Source: Pseudoflavonifractor intestinihominis | Lineage (GTDB): Bacteria > Bacillota > Clostridia > Oscillospirales > Oscillospiraceae | Reading direction: 5' to 3' | Assembly: GCF_040096055.1 (NCBI RefSeq) | Contig: NZ_JBBMFK010000020.1 | Coordinates: 4,363-68,362 of the forward strand | DNA length: 64,000 bases | In this document: piece after piece, positions 1-7,813 of the stretch | Numbering within the stretch: position 1 is the first letter of the stretch | Layout: each line of letters begins with the position of its first letter | The notes under the pieces: model-generated | What the model saw: the letters and a program-made list of their open reading frames with translations, nothing else | Database searches by the model: none | What the model was told of the DNA's origin: nothing | Translations under genes and position numbers: made by a program

Positions 1-419
1 TCGTACCCCAGGGCGCGCACCAGCATGACGGCCATGTCCTGGCGGCTGATGTCGTCGTCCGGCCGGAAGTACAGCCCCGAGTCGATGGCCCCGTTGGCCA
101 GGGCGGTCTCCACGGCGGAGTAGTACCAGGTGCCGGGCACGCAGTCGGAGAAGGAGGGCTTCTCCGGCTCCACCATCTCCCAGCCAAACATGCGGCACAG
201 CACCATCACAAAGGAGGCCCGGTTCATGTACTCGCCGTAGCCGAAGGTGCCGTCCCCCTTGCCCTCAATGAGGCCGTAGTCCGTGGCTTTCTGGATGACC
301 TCCTCGGCCCAGTCCCCCGCGGGCACGTCGGAATAGCGCCCGGCCGCCGCGGCAGGCACGGCCGCCAGAGTCAGCAGCAGACACACCGTCAGAAAGGCGG
401 CTGCAACACGATGCTTCAT
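1..419 (-). CDS. SLH-domain protein, N-terminal part (runs off the left edge)
   Basis: Reading leftward from an ATG at 417-419, the protein begins MKHRVAAAFLTVCLLLTLAA, a clear Sec signal peptide, and continues into S-layer-homology-like sequence (YSDVPAGDWAEEVIQKA, later FRPDDDISRQDMAVMLVRAL). SLH domains tether exported proteins to pyruvylated secondary cell-wall polymers. A GGAGG ribosome site sits just upstream (positions 428-432 on the plus strand as CCTCC). The C-terminus is outside the window, so total length and any non-SLH domain are unknown. It points away from noc. A second SLH protein lies at 12.6 kb. Confidence 0.8.
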   Translation of the reverse strand, partial: MKHRVAAAFLTVCLLLTLAAVPAAAAGRYSDVPAGDWAEEVIQKATDYGLIEGKGDGTFGYGEYMNRASFVMVLCRMFGWEMVEPEKPSFSDCVPGTWYYSAVETALANGAIDSGLYFRPDDDISRQDMAVMLVRALGY

Positions 420-590
420 AGTCGAAATACCTCCGTTTCAGGTGGATTCTCTCCCCGGCCGCCCCAAAACAGGCGGCCCGTACTTGTCTCCATCATAGCA
501 TAATCGGGGACGGGAGGAAAGAGCAAATGCCCGGTTCCCCGCCCCCCAGGCTATAAAATGGAAAATATTTCCCGTTCGACGGGCTGCGCC

Positions 591-617
591 TTGTTTCTCC
601 CCGCGGTGTGGTAAAAT
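591..617 (+). promoter_or_regulatory. Putative noc promoter
   Basis: TTGTTT at 591-596 and TAAAAT at 612-617 with TGG directly before the -10 (extended -10). The spacer is only 15 bases, so the -35 match may be incidental and the extended -10 the main determinant. Confidence 0.4.
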
Positions 618-658
618 ATGGATAACAACATGATCCATTCTACAAAGGAGGTCCGCCC

Positions 659-1465
659 ATGGCACTGCTGCGCAAAAAGGGACTGTATGAGACCAATCGG
701 GTGTGTTTTCTCCCGGAGAGCCTGATCGTGCCCAATCCGGACCAGCCCAGGAAATACTTCTCCCAGGAGGGCCTGGAGGAGCTGGCCGAGAGCATCCGGG
801 AGCACGGGGTGCTCCAGCCCCTGTCGGTGCGCAAGACCGCCGGGGGCTATGAGCTGGTGTCCGGCGAGCGGCGGCTGCGGGCCTCCCGCATGGCCGGGCT
901 CAAAGAGGTGCCCTGCATCATCCTGCGGGTGGACCAGGAGAACTCCTCCCTGCTGGCCCTGGTGGAGAATCTCCAGCGCCGGGACCTGGACTTTGTGGAG
1001 GAGGCCACCGCCCTGTCCCGGCTCATCTGCACCTACAACCTGTCCCAGGAGGAGGCCGCACGGCGGATCGGCAAATCCCAGTCCGCGGTGGCCAACAAGC
1101 TGCGGCTGCTGCGGCTGTCCCCTCAGGTGCTCAAGCTGCTGCTGGAGGCCGGGTGTACCGAGCGCCACGCCCGGGCCCTCCTGCGGCTGGAGGACCCGGA
1201 GCTCCAGCTGAAGGCCGCCCAGTACATCACCCAGGAGCATCTCACCGTGGCCAAGACCGAGGCCTATGTGGAGTCCCTCCTCTCCCCCGCCCCGGCCAAG
1301 CGGCGGAAGCCCACCTATTTAATTAAGGATGTGCGGTTCTTCCTCAACACGGTGACCAAGGGCCTGACCATGATGAAGACCGCCGGGGTGAACGCGGACT
1401 GCCAGCGCCAGGAGACCGAGGACTCCATCCTGCTGACCATCCGCATCCCCAAGCGGACCGCCTGA
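659..1465 (+). CDS. noc: Nucleoid occlusion protein Noc (ParB family)
   Basis: 268-residue ParB/Spo0J-family protein, the first of two ParB paralogues here. It carries the ParB N-terminal domain with the CTP-binding GERRLRAS motif (about residues 69-76) and a central helix-turn-helix (EEAARRIGKSQSAVANKLRLL). Noc is a DNA-sliding clamp that binds DNA and membrane and blocks Z-ring assembly over the nucleoid. The short N-terminus before the ParB core (MALLRKKGLYE) could be a membrane-binding helix, but that is inference. The start has a strong AAAGGAGG site. Its position directly before parS sites, soj and spo0J supports Noc, although a second Spo0J-like protein cannot be excluded. Confidence 0.85.
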   Translation: MALLRKKGLYETNRVCFLPESLIVPNPDQPRKYFSQEGLEELAESIREHGVLQPLSVRKTAGGYELVSGERRLRASRMAGLKEVPCIILRVDQENSSLLALVENLQRRDLDFVEEATALSRLICTYNLSQEEAARRIGKSQSAVANKLRLLRLSPQVLKLLLEAGCTERHARALLRLEDPELQLKAAQYITQEHLTVAKTEAYVESLLSPAPAKRRKPTYLIKDVRFFLNTVTKGLTMMKTAGVNADCQRQETEDSILLTIRIPKRTA

Positions 1466-1474
1466 GCCCCTTGG

Positions 1475-1490
1475 TGTTTCACGTGAAACA
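1475..1490. promoter_or_regulatory. parS: parS centromere site 1
   Basis: Perfect 16-bp palindrome TGTTTCACGTGAAACA, which matches the established Bacillus/Clostridia parS consensus bound by Spo0J (ParB). It lies 10 bp after the noc stop codon. ParB loads here and spreads to build the partition complex that recruits SMC and Soj. Confidence 0.95.
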
Positions 1491-1594
1491 CGGGGAGTTT
1501 TCCACTTGTCCCCACATTCTTCCACCGCCTTCCCCCCTGCGGCCGTCTTATGTCAAACGGCCCCCTTCCCTCCACCTTCCCCCCTTGTCCCGCT

Positions 1595-1632
1595 GCCCGG
1601 AGTGTTTCACGTGAAACACTCCGGGCTTTTTT
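1595..1632. terminator. parS: parS site 2 embedded in an intrinsic terminator
   Basis: A 32-bp perfect palindrome (1595-1626) whose centre, 1603-1618, is exactly TGTTTCACGTGAAACA. The parS core is flanked by GCCCGGAG and CTCCGGGC arms and is followed immediately by six T residues (1627-1632). As RNA it forms a long GC-clamped hairpin plus U-tract, the anatomy of a rho-independent terminator for noc. The same sequence is therefore both a centromere site and a probable transcription terminator. Confidence 0.85.
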
Positions 1633-1659
1633 CTCCCCGCCTGGGCCGCCCTATCCGCA

Positions 1660-1675
1660 TGTTTCACGTGAAACA
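1660..1675. promoter_or_regulatory. parS: parS centromere site 3
   Basis: Third perfect TGTTTCACGTGAAACA. It ends 13 bp upstream of the -35 box of the soj promoter, so ParB loading here could affect soj-spo0J transcription (inference). Confidence 0.95.
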
Positions 1676-1688
1676 TGGGTAAAATCAG

Positions 1689-1717
1689 TTGAAATGAACG
1701 GGCGCCGATATTATAAT
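1689..1717 (+). promoter_or_regulatory. soj-spo0J promoter
   Basis: TTGAAA (1689-1694) and TATAAT (1712-1717) with a 17-base spacer, a near-consensus vegetative promoter about 90 bp before soj and just downstream of parS site 3. Confidence 0.8.
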
Positions 1718-1806
1718 AGGACTGCTGAACAAACCGCCCGCCGCCCTTTTTCGGCTCGGAGGGTGCTTTGTCGCCCCACAATCGCTGTAAAAAGGCAGGT
1801 GCCCCT

Positions 1807-2568
1807 ATGGCTAAAACCATTGCAATCGTGAATCAGAAGGGCGGCGTGGGCAAGACCACCACGTGCGTCAACCTGGCCGCCGCCCTGAAAGAGGCGGGCG
1901 CCCGGGTTCTGGTGTGCGATTTCGACCCCCAGGCCAACGCCACCTCCGGCTTCGGCGTGGACAAGACCACCGCCTCCCCCAACATCTACGACGTGCTCAT
2001 CAACGGCGCCGACGTGAAGCGGGCTGTGGTGGAGACCCCCTACGGCGACGTGATCCCCGCCAACAAGGCCCTGGCCGGCGCCACCGTGGAGATGATCGCC
2101 ATCGACAAGCGGGAGTATCTCCTGAAAAACGCCCTGGACCAGCTCGCCGACAAGTACGACTACATCCTCATCGACTGTCCCCCCTCCCTGGAGCTGCTCA
2201 CCCTGGACTCCCTCTGTGCCGCCGACACGGTCATGGTGCCCGTCCAGTGCGAGTACTACGCCCTGGAGGGCCTCAGCGACCTGCTGTCCACCATCCGCAT
2301 CGTGAAGCGGTCCCTCAACCCGTCCATCGCCCTGGAGGGCGTGGTGCTCACCATGTACGACGGCCGCACCAACCTGTCCATGCAGGTGGCGGAGGAGGTC
2401 AAGCGCCACTTCCCCGGCCAGGTGTACGCCACCGTCATCCCCCGGAACGTGCGGCTGGCCGAGGCCCCCAGCTACGGCAAGCCCGTCACCGCCTACGACA
2501 GCCTGTCCCGGGGCGCCGAGGCCTATCAGGAGCTGGCCCGGGAGGTCATGGAGAAGAACAAAGGGTAA
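1807..2568 (+). CDS. soj: Chromosome partitioning ATPase Soj/ParA
   Basis: 253-residue ParA-type deviant Walker ATPase. The deviant Walker A motif KGGVGKTT is at about residues 11-18, followed by the switch segment CDFDPQANATSGFG and the Walker B region ILIDCPPSL. ParA forms DNA-bound ATP dimers stimulated by ParB and works in origin segregation and control of DnaA. ATG 1807 is preferred because the family starts directly with (M)xKTIAIVNQKGG; an in-frame start at 1768 would add 13 residues with no family support. spo0J follows within 40 bp in the same transcription unit. Confidence 0.95.
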   Translation: MAKTIAIVNQKGGVGKTTTCVNLAAALKEAGARVLVCDFDPQANATSGFGVDKTTASPNIYDVLINGADVKRAVVETPYGDVIPANKALAGATVEMIAIDKREYLLKNALDQLADKYDYILIDCPPSLELLTLDSLCAADTVMVPVQCEYYALEGLSDLLSTIRIVKRSLNPSIALEGVVLTMYDGRTNLSMQVAEEVKRHFPGQVYATVIPRNVRLAEAPSYGKPVTAYDSLSRGAEAYQELAREVMEKNKG

Positions 2569-2604
2569 CATCCGCTGCGCCCTGTAAAGAAAGGAATGAT
2601 AGAT

Positions 2605-3501
2605 TTGCCAGTGAACAAGGACCGGGGCCTGGGCAAGGGCCTGGGCGCCCTGCTGGGCGACGCCGCCCTGAAGACCCAGGAGGGCGGCTCGGTCATGCTG
2701 CCCATCTCCCAGGTTGAACCGGGCATCAAACAGCCCCGGAAGCGGTTTGACGAGGAATCCCTCAGCGACCTGGCCGAGTCCATCCGCACCCACGGGCTCA
2801 TCCAGCCCCTCACCGTCCGCCGCCTGTCCTCCGGCTACTACCAGATCATCGCCGGAGAGCGCCGCTGGCGGGCCTCCAAACTGGCGGGCCTGACCGAGGT
2901 GCCCGCCGTCATCATCGAGGCCGACGACCGGAAGGTCATGGAGCTGGGCCTCATCGAGAACCTCCAGCGGGAGGACCTGAACCCCATTGAAGAGGCGGGG
3001 GGCTACAAGGTCCTGGTGGAGGACTACGGCCTCACCCAGGAGGAAGTGGCCCAGCAGGTGGGCAAGTCCCGCTCCGCCGTGGCCAACGCCATGCGGCTGC
3101 TCTCCCTGCCCGACGCGGTGCGCATGCTGCTGGAGGAGGGCAAGCTGTCCGCCGGCCACGCCCGGGCCATTCTGTCCGTGCCCGGCGGGGAACTGCAGAA
3201 GCGGCTGGCCCAGAAGGTGGTGGAGGACGACCTGTCCGTCCGCCAGACTGAGGCCATGGCCAAGCGCATCAGCCAGGCCGCCGAGGAGGCGGAGGACACA
3301 CCCCCCGCCCCCGACCCCATGAAGATCTACCGGGACGCCGCCGCCAAGGACCTGTCCGCCAGGCTGGGCCGGAAGGTGTCCATTGTCCAGGGGGCCAAGC
3401 GGGGCAAGGTGGAGCTGGAATACTACGGCGACGAGGACCTGACCGCCCTTCTTGAGGCGCTGGAGCAGACCTCCGGCGGGAAGGGAGGCACTTCTCTTTG
3501 A
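2605..3501 (+). CDS. parB: Chromosome partitioning protein Spo0J/ParB
   Basis: 298 residues with the N-terminal motif NKDRGLGKGLGALLGD (ParA-activating region), the GERRWRAS CTP-binding motif, helix-turn-helix EEVAQQVGKSRSAVANAMRLL and a C-terminal dimerisation region. It binds the four parS sites in this window. I chose TTG 2605 because AAGGA (2591-2595) lies nine bases before it. The in-frame ATG at 2596 abuts the same ribosome site with no spacing, and GTG 2611 is the other alternative. The stop overlaps the next gene's TTG (TTGA). Confidence 0.92.
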   Translation: MPVNKDRGLGKGLGALLGDAALKTQEGGSVMLPISQVEPGIKQPRKRFDEESLSDLAESIRTHGLIQPLTVRRLSSGYYQIIAGERRWRASKLAGLTEVPAVIIEADDRKVMELGLIENLQREDLNPIEEAGGYKVLVEDYGLTQEEVAQQVGKSRSAVANAMRLLSLPDAVRMLLEEGKLSAGHARAILSVPGGELQKRLAQKVVEDDLSVRQTEAMAKRISQAAEEAEDTPPAPDPMKIYRDAAAKDLSARLGRKVSIVQGAKRGKVELEYYGDEDLTALLEALEQTSGGKGGTSL

Positions 3502-4082
3502 ATCAGCAGGACCACAACAACGAGGAGCAGGAGGTGCAGCACCTCCAGCACGAGGCGGAGCACGCCAAGCCCCACAAAAAGGTCTCCGTCATGGGGTACC
3601 TGACCATCCTCTTTGCCGCCGCCTTCCTGCTGCTGCTCCTGTCCTACTTCATGCAGCAGCGGGCCAACGAGCAGGCCATCTCCGGGCTGCAGGCCACCTC
3701 CAGCAACGCCTTTGACTCCATCAACAACCTGATTGCGGAGAAGGACGAGCTGGCCCAGCAGGTGGAGGACCTGGAGGGCCAGGTGGCCGGACTCCAGGAG
3801 GAGCTGGACGCCGCCCAGAGCCAGCTCTCCGACGCCCAGGCCGACGCCGAGACCGCCCAGACCGCCCAGGCCGACGCCCAGAAGGCCCTGGAGGCCATGG
3901 ACTGGTTCTGGCGCATCCAGCGGCAGTTCTCCCGGGGCTACTACACCGACGCGGCCAACATGATGGCCGAGTTTGAGGCCTCCGGGCTGCCCCAGTACCT
4001 GCCCCAGGAGGCCCTGACCGGCCGGGAGGGCGACCCCTCCCCCGCTCAGCAGTACCAGGACATCAAGGACGTGCTGGGCTGA
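3498..4082 (+). CDS. Single-pass membrane protein with periplasm-facing coiled coil
   Basis: 194 residues, family not recognised. A hydrophilic His/Glu/Gln-rich N-terminus (about 1-30) is followed by one membrane helix (about 33-50, YLTILFAAAFLLLLLSYFM). A long coiled coil follows (about 75-130; heptad-like AEKDELAQQVEDLEGQVAGL) and then a short C-terminal domain with WFWRIQRQFSRGYYTDAANM. The topology recalls FtsL/DivIC-type or other division-associated proteins, but nothing proves that. TTG 3498 has a good GGGAGG site nine bases upstream and overlaps the parB stop, so it is probably translationally coupled to parB. A role near the partition system is inference. Confidence 0.8.
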   Translation: MNQQDHNNEEQEVQHLQHEAEHAKPHKKVSVMGYLTILFAAAFLLLLLSYFMQQRANEQAISGLQATSSNAFDSINNLIAEKDELAQQVEDLEGQVAGLQEELDAAQSQLSDAQADAETAQTAQADAQKALEAMDWFWRIQRQFSRGYYTDAANMMAEFEASGLPQYLPQEALTGREGDPSPAQQYQDIKDVLG

Positions 4083-4091
4083 GCCCTCCCC

Positions 4092-4107
4092 TGTTTCACG
4101 TGAAACA
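4092..4107. promoter_or_regulatory. parS: parS centromere site 4
   Basis: Fourth perfect TGTTTCACGTGAAACA, in the gap between the coiled-coil gene and serS, 2.4 kb from site 3. Confidence 0.95.
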
Positions 4108-4162
4108 TCCCCGCGGGACAACCCCGCAAACCATAACAATATGATGATGAGGTGTCACATCC

Positions 4163-5467
4163 ATGCTGGACATTCGTTTTATCCGTGAGAATCCGGAAGC
4201 TGTAAAAGAGAACATCAAGAAGAAGTTCCAGGACCAGAAGCTGCCCCTGGTGGACCAGGTGCTGGAGCTGGACGCCGCCAACCGGGCGGCCATGACCGAG
4301 GCCAATGAGCTGCGGGCCAGCCGCAACAGCCTGTCCAAGCAGATCGGCATGCTGATGGGCCAGGCCAAGAAGGACCCCTCCAAGCTGGCCGAGGCCGAGG
4401 CCGTCAAGGCCCAGGTCAAGGCCAACGCCGACCGCCTGGCCGAGCTGGAGGAGCAGGAGACCAAGCTGGCCGAGGAGATCCACCACATCATGCTCCAGAT
4501 CCCCAACATCATCGACCCCTCCGTGCCCATCGGCCCCGACGACTCCTGCAACGTGGAGGTGGAGCGGTTCGGCGAGCCCGTGGTGCCCGACTTCGAGATC
4601 CCCTACCACACCCAGATCATGGAGTCCTTTGACGGCATCGACATGGACTCCGCCGGCCGGGTGTCCGGCAACGGCTTCTACTACCTGCTGGGCGACATCG
4701 CCCGGCTCCACGAGGGCGTGCTGGCCTACGCCCGTGACTTTATGATCAACAAGGGCTTCACCTTCTGCATCCCCCCCTTCATGATCCACGGCAACGTGGT
4801 GGAGGGCGTCATGAGCCAGACCGACATGGAGGCCATGATGTACAAGATCGAGGGCGAGGATCTGTACCTCATCGGCACCAGCGAGCACTCCATGATCGGC
4901 AAGTTCATCGACCAGATCATCCCCGAGGAGTCCCTGCCCCAGACCCTCACCTCCTACTCCCCCTGCTTCCGCAAGGAGAAGGGCGCCCACGGCATTGAGG
5001 AGCGGGGCGTGTACCGCATCCACCAGTTCGAGAAGCAGGAGATGATCGTGGTCTGCAAGCCCGAGGACTCCATGAAGTGGTACGACCAGATGTGGAAGTA
5101 CTCCGTGGAGCTGTTCCGCACCCTGGACATCCCCGTCCGCCAGCTGGAGTGCTGCTCCGGCGACCTGGCCGACCTGAAGGTCAAGTCCTGCGACATCGAG
5201 GCCTGGTCCCCCCGCCAGCAGAAGTACTTCGAGGTGTGCTCCTGCTCCAACCTGGGCGACGCCCAGGCCCGCCGCCTGAAGATGCGCGTCAAGGGCGCCG
5301 ACGGCAAGATGTACCTGCCCCACACCCTCAACAACACCGTCGTGGCGCCGCCCCGTATGCTCATCGCCCTGCTGGAGAACAACCTCCAGGCCGACGGCTC
5401 CGTCAAGATCCCCAAGGTCCTCCAGCCCTACATGGGCGGCAAGGAAGTCCTGGTGCCCAAGAAGTAA
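4163..5467 (+). CDS. serS: Seryl-tRNA synthetase
   Basis: 434 residues, usual length for bacterial SerRS. The N-terminal tRNA-binding coiled coil (MLDIRFIRENPEAVKENI to about residue 110) precedes the class II catalytic core, with motif 2 FRKEKGAHGIEERGVYR and motif 3 near ALLENNLQADGS. It charges tRNA-Ser and, where needed, supplies Ser-tRNA-Sec. No T-box is visible in the 80-bp upstream gap, which instead holds parS site 4, so it may be read from the par operon. GATGAGGTG provides a weak ribosome site. Confidence 0.97.
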   Translation: MLDIRFIRENPEAVKENIKKKFQDQKLPLVDQVLELDAANRAAMTEANELRASRNSLSKQIGMLMGQAKKDPSKLAEAEAVKAQVKANADRLAELEEQETKLAEEIHHIMLQIPNIIDPSVPIGPDDSCNVEVERFGEPVVPDFEIPYHTQIMESFDGIDMDSAGRVSGNGFYYLLGDIARLHEGVLAYARDFMINKGFTFCIPPFMIHGNVVEGVMSQTDMEAMMYKIEGEDLYLIGTSEHSMIGKFIDQIIPEESLPQTLTSYSPCFRKEKGAHGIEERGVYRIHQFEKQEMIVVCKPEDSMKWYDQMWKYSVELFRTLDIPVRQLECCSGDLADLKVKSCDIEAWSPRQQKYFEVCSCSNLGDAQARRLKMRVKGADGKMYLPHTLNNTVVAPPRMLIALLENNLQADGSVKIPKVLQPYMGGKEVLVPKK

Positions 5468-5470
5468 ACA

Positions 5471-6033
5471 GCCTTCCCCCCAGAGGGAAGGTGCCCCAGT
5501 GCGCACACTGGGGCGGATGAGGGGAAATGCAGGTCTTAGCGCAGTAAATGGGGCCCCCGCGGAAGGCGGCACGCCTTTCGTGGGGAGAGGAGCCGCAGCG
5601 AAATGAATGAGCTCTCCCGCTCTGCGGGGAAGCGAACGATATGAAGCTTGCGGCGACGACGGCCTCCGGCGGCCTACTTTCCAGCGAGGGAAAGTAGGCA
5701 AAGCTCGCCATGGGGCAACAGGCGCGGAGGGCCCTTCCAGGGCCAAACGCCCCCGTTTCCCCCTGGTACCCCCTTTCGGAGTACGTCCGGCGGCGGCAAA
5801 ATTCAATCACCCGCCGTATTTGAGAGCAGTTACTATGCCGGTTCGGTGCCCTGCGTATCGTTCCTGCGTCGCCCGAGCAGAGTTACCCGCCCAGACTTGT
5901 AAACCCCTGCAATTTAATCACCGTTCTCAATGCCGCACGTAGTCTCTGCGCCGTGTTTTAGCCTCCGGTCGAGGCAACCCAAGCCTTCCCCCTGGGGGGA
6001 AGGTGGCTGGCCGCAGGCCAGTCGGATGAGGGG
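5471..6033 (+). repeat. Composite hairpin repeat E1 (modules A-B-C-D-A), fills the serS-mscL gap
   Basis: Prototype of the composite family. It opens with module A (5471-5524: GCCTTCCCC...GGGAAGG hairpin, stem GCCCCAGTG/CACTGGGGC, tail GGATGAGGGG). Module B follows (about 5540-5670: GGGGCCCCCGCGGAAGG hairpin, GTGGGGAGAGGAGCCGCAG core, GCTTGCGGCGACGA end). Module C (about 5680-5790) has a CTACTTTCC/GGAAAGTAG hairpin, a GGGCCCTTCCAGGGCC hairpin and GTTTCCCCCTGGTACC. Module D (about 5790-5980) contains ATGCCGGTTCGGTGCCCTGC, GCCCGAGCAGAGTTACCCGC and TCTCTGCGCCGTGTTTTAG. A second module A closes it (5983-6033; stem GGCTGGCC/GGCCAG). No credible protein is encoded. Boundaries between modules are approximate. 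Confidence 0.85.
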
Positions 6034-6146
6034 AAGGCTGTCGGTCTGCAAACAGCTTACCATGACACACCACACCAACTCTCTGCGGTTTGTCTGCTGC
6101 TCTGGTTGAGGCAAGCCTTGTTACAAAAATTACTGAGGTTATACAT

Positions 6147-6611
6147 TTGAAGAACATGAAAGACAACATCAAAGATATCAACAAAAAGTCCCGGGGCTTC
6201 CTGGGCGAATTCCGCAAGTTCATCGCCCGGGGCAATGTGATGGACCTGGCTGTGGGCGTCATCATCGGCGGCGCCTTCCAGTCCATCGTCAACTCCCTGG
6301 TCAACGACATCATCAACCCCGTCCTGGGTATCTTCACCGGCGACAGCGAGGCCCTGGCCGCATCCCTGGCCATCCAGCTCCCCGGCGGCGGACAGCTCAT
6401 GCTGGGCAGCTTCATCAACGCGGTCATCAACTTCCTCATCATGGCCTTTGTCATCTTCTGCATCGTGAAGGGGCTCAACTCCTTCCACCGCAAGAAGGAG
6501 CAGGCCGCCGACACCGCCCCCGCCAAGCCGGTCCTGTCCACCCAGGAGCAGCTGCTCACCGAGATCCGTGACCTGCTGCGGGAGCAGCAGGCCAACGGCG
6601 CCGACAAGTAA
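6147..6611 (+). CDS. mscL: Large-conductance mechanosensitive channel MscL
   Basis: 154 residues. The N-terminal amphipathic helix and TM1 are characteristic (FRKFIARGNVMDLAVGVIIG), followed by TM2 (FLIMAFVIFCIVKGLN) and a C-terminal helix bundle (EEQLLTEIRDLL-like). Homopentameric osmotic safety valve in the plasma membrane. TTG 6147 is chosen because GAGG at 6135-6138 lies eight bases before it; the in-frame ATG at 6156 would be 17 bases from that site. A small membrane protein starts 10 bp downstream, probably in the same unit. Confidence 0.93.
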   Translation: MKNMKDNIKDINKKSRGFLGEFRKFIARGNVMDLAVGVIIGGAFQSIVNSLVNDIINPVLGIFTGDSEALAASLAIQLPGGGQLMLGSFINAVINFLIMAFVIFCIVKGLNSFHRKKEQAADTAPAKPVLSTQEQLLTEIRDLLREQQANGADK

Positions 6612-6621
6612 GGAGCGCGCT

Positions 6622-6993
6622 ATGTCTGACGATCACAACAAGACGCCCGGCAGCGGCCAGGAGGAACAGCCCCGGGAGACCTACACCCCCGCCTCCCCCC
6701 TCAAGCGCATCTGGGCCTGGGTGGGCGTGGTGTACATGGTCATCATCGTGTGCCTCATGACCTACATGTACGGCACGGGCACCTATCTCCACGGCATCGC
6801 CTCCCTGATGGTCATCCCCGCCCTGGGGGGCGGTGGGGCGTCGGCGGTCTGCCTGTGGCTCACTTCCCCCCAGGAGGGCCGCACCCCCGCCCGCCGGGCC
6901 ATGATGATCCTGATCACCGCCCTGTGCCTGGCCCTGGCCATCATCAACCTGATCAACGGAATCCCGGCCCTGCTGGCCAACTTCGGAGGTTAA
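6622..6993 (+). CDS. Small membrane protein, three predicted helices
   Basis: 123 residues, family not recognised. A hydrophilic, proline-rich N-terminus (about 1-30) precedes three hydrophobic segments (about 31-50 IWAWVGVVYMVIIVCLM, about 60-85 and about 95-118 MMILITALCLALAIINLI). ATG 6622 has AAGGAG upstream. It sits between mscL and rsmG with gaps of 10 and 4 bp, so co-transcription is likely. No function can be assigned from sequence. Confidence 0.8.
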   Translation: MSDDHNKTPGSGQEEQPRETYTPASPLKRIWAWVGVVYMVIIVCLMTYMYGTGTYLHGIASLMVIPALGGGGASAVCLWLTSPQEGRTPARRAMMILITALCLALAIINLINGIPALLANFGG

Positions 6994-6997
6994 GCGG

Positions 6998-7714
6998 ATG
7001 GAAGAGAGAATTGCCGCCGGGCTCAAGGCCATGGGAGTGCCTCTCCCCTCCCCTGCCGCGCCCGCCATGCTGGCCCGCTACGGCCGGCTGCTGCTGGAGA
7101 AAAACCAGGTCATGAACCTGACCGCCATCACCGACCCGGACAAGGTGGCCGACCTCCACTTCCTGGACTCCGCCGCCCTGCTCACCCTGGACGGGGTGGA
7201 CTTCAAGGGCAAGCGGGTCATCGACGTGGGCACCGGCGCGGGATTCCCCGGCCTGCCTTTGAAGATTCTGGAGCCCGGCCTCTCCCTCACCCTGCTGGAC
7301 AGCCTGGGCAAGCGGGTCACCTGGCTGGGCGAGGTGTGCGCCGACCTGGGCCTGACCGACGTGAACTGCGTCCACGCCCGGGCCGAGGAACAGGCCCTGG
7401 AGCCGGGCTGGCGGGACGGGTTCGACTTTGCCGTGTCCCGGGCCGTGGCCGACCTGCGGGTGCTCACCGAGCTGTGCCTGCCCTACGTGAAACCGGGCGG
7501 AGCGTTCCTGGCCATGAAGGCGGTGGACTGCACCGAGGAGCTGTCCGGCGCAGCCAACGCCATCGCCCGTCTGGGCGGCAAGGTGGAGGCCCTGCGGGAC
7601 TATGAGATCCCCGGCGCTGGGGTCACCCACCGGGTGGTGGTCATCCGCAAAACCGCCCCCACCCCCAAGGGCTACCCCCGCCGCTGGGCCAAGCTCCAGA
7701 AAGCCCCCCTTTGA
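6998..7714 (+). CDS. rsmG: 16S rRNA (guanine527-N7)-methyltransferase RsmG
   Basis: 238 residues. It shows the GidB/RsmG fold with the AdoMet-binding motif VIDVGTGAGFPGLPLKILEP and the downstream SRAVADLRVLTELCLPYVKPGG region. It methylates G527 of 16S rRNA; in other bacteria its loss gives low-level streptomycin resistance. It usually belongs to the jag-mnmE-mnmG-rsmG-noc-soj-spo0J string near oriC. Here mnmE and mnmG are absent from the window and the gene order is rearranged. Confidence 0.95.
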   Translation: MEERIAAGLKAMGVPLPSPAAPAMLARYGRLLLEKNQVMNLTAITDPDKVADLHFLDSAALLTLDGVDFKGKRVIDVGTGAGFPGLPLKILEPGLSLTLLDSLGKRVTWLGEVCADLGLTDVNCVHARAEEQALEPGWRDGFDFAVSRAVADLRVLTELCLPYVKPGGAFLAMKAVDCTEELSGAANAIARLGGKVEALRDYEIPGAGVTHRVVVIRKTAPTPKGYPRRWAKLQKAPL

Positions 7715-7758
7715 ATTGGCACAATTTTTGCTATTGTGTTACATTTGCACAAAAAATA

Positions 7759-7787
7759 TTGGAAAACCCAGCCCGTCATGATATACT
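7759..7787 (+). promoter_or_regulatory. Promoter of the minD-like gene
   Basis: TTGGAA (7759-7764), 17-base spacer, TATACT (7782-7787), with TGA just before the -10 (extended -10). Start codon follows 27 bp later. Confidence 0.7.
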
Positions 7788-7813
7788 AACACCGTATGAA
7801 CTGGAGGGACGCT

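Noticed and set aside
3423..5806. Long minus-strand frames opposite serS and other GC-rich genes
   Set aside because: They mirror third-position GC of the real genes, have low-complexity Gly/Leu/His/Val composition and no motifs.
5835..5860. tRNA-like GGTTCGGTGCC in module D
   Set aside because: It resembles a T-loop only locally; no acceptor stem, anticodon arm or CCA context can be built around it.
5471..6033. Many apparent 60-120 codon open frames inside the composite repeats
   Set aside because: They follow the GC-rich repeat sequence on both strands, share no conserved frame between copies, lack ribosome sites and have no family similarity.
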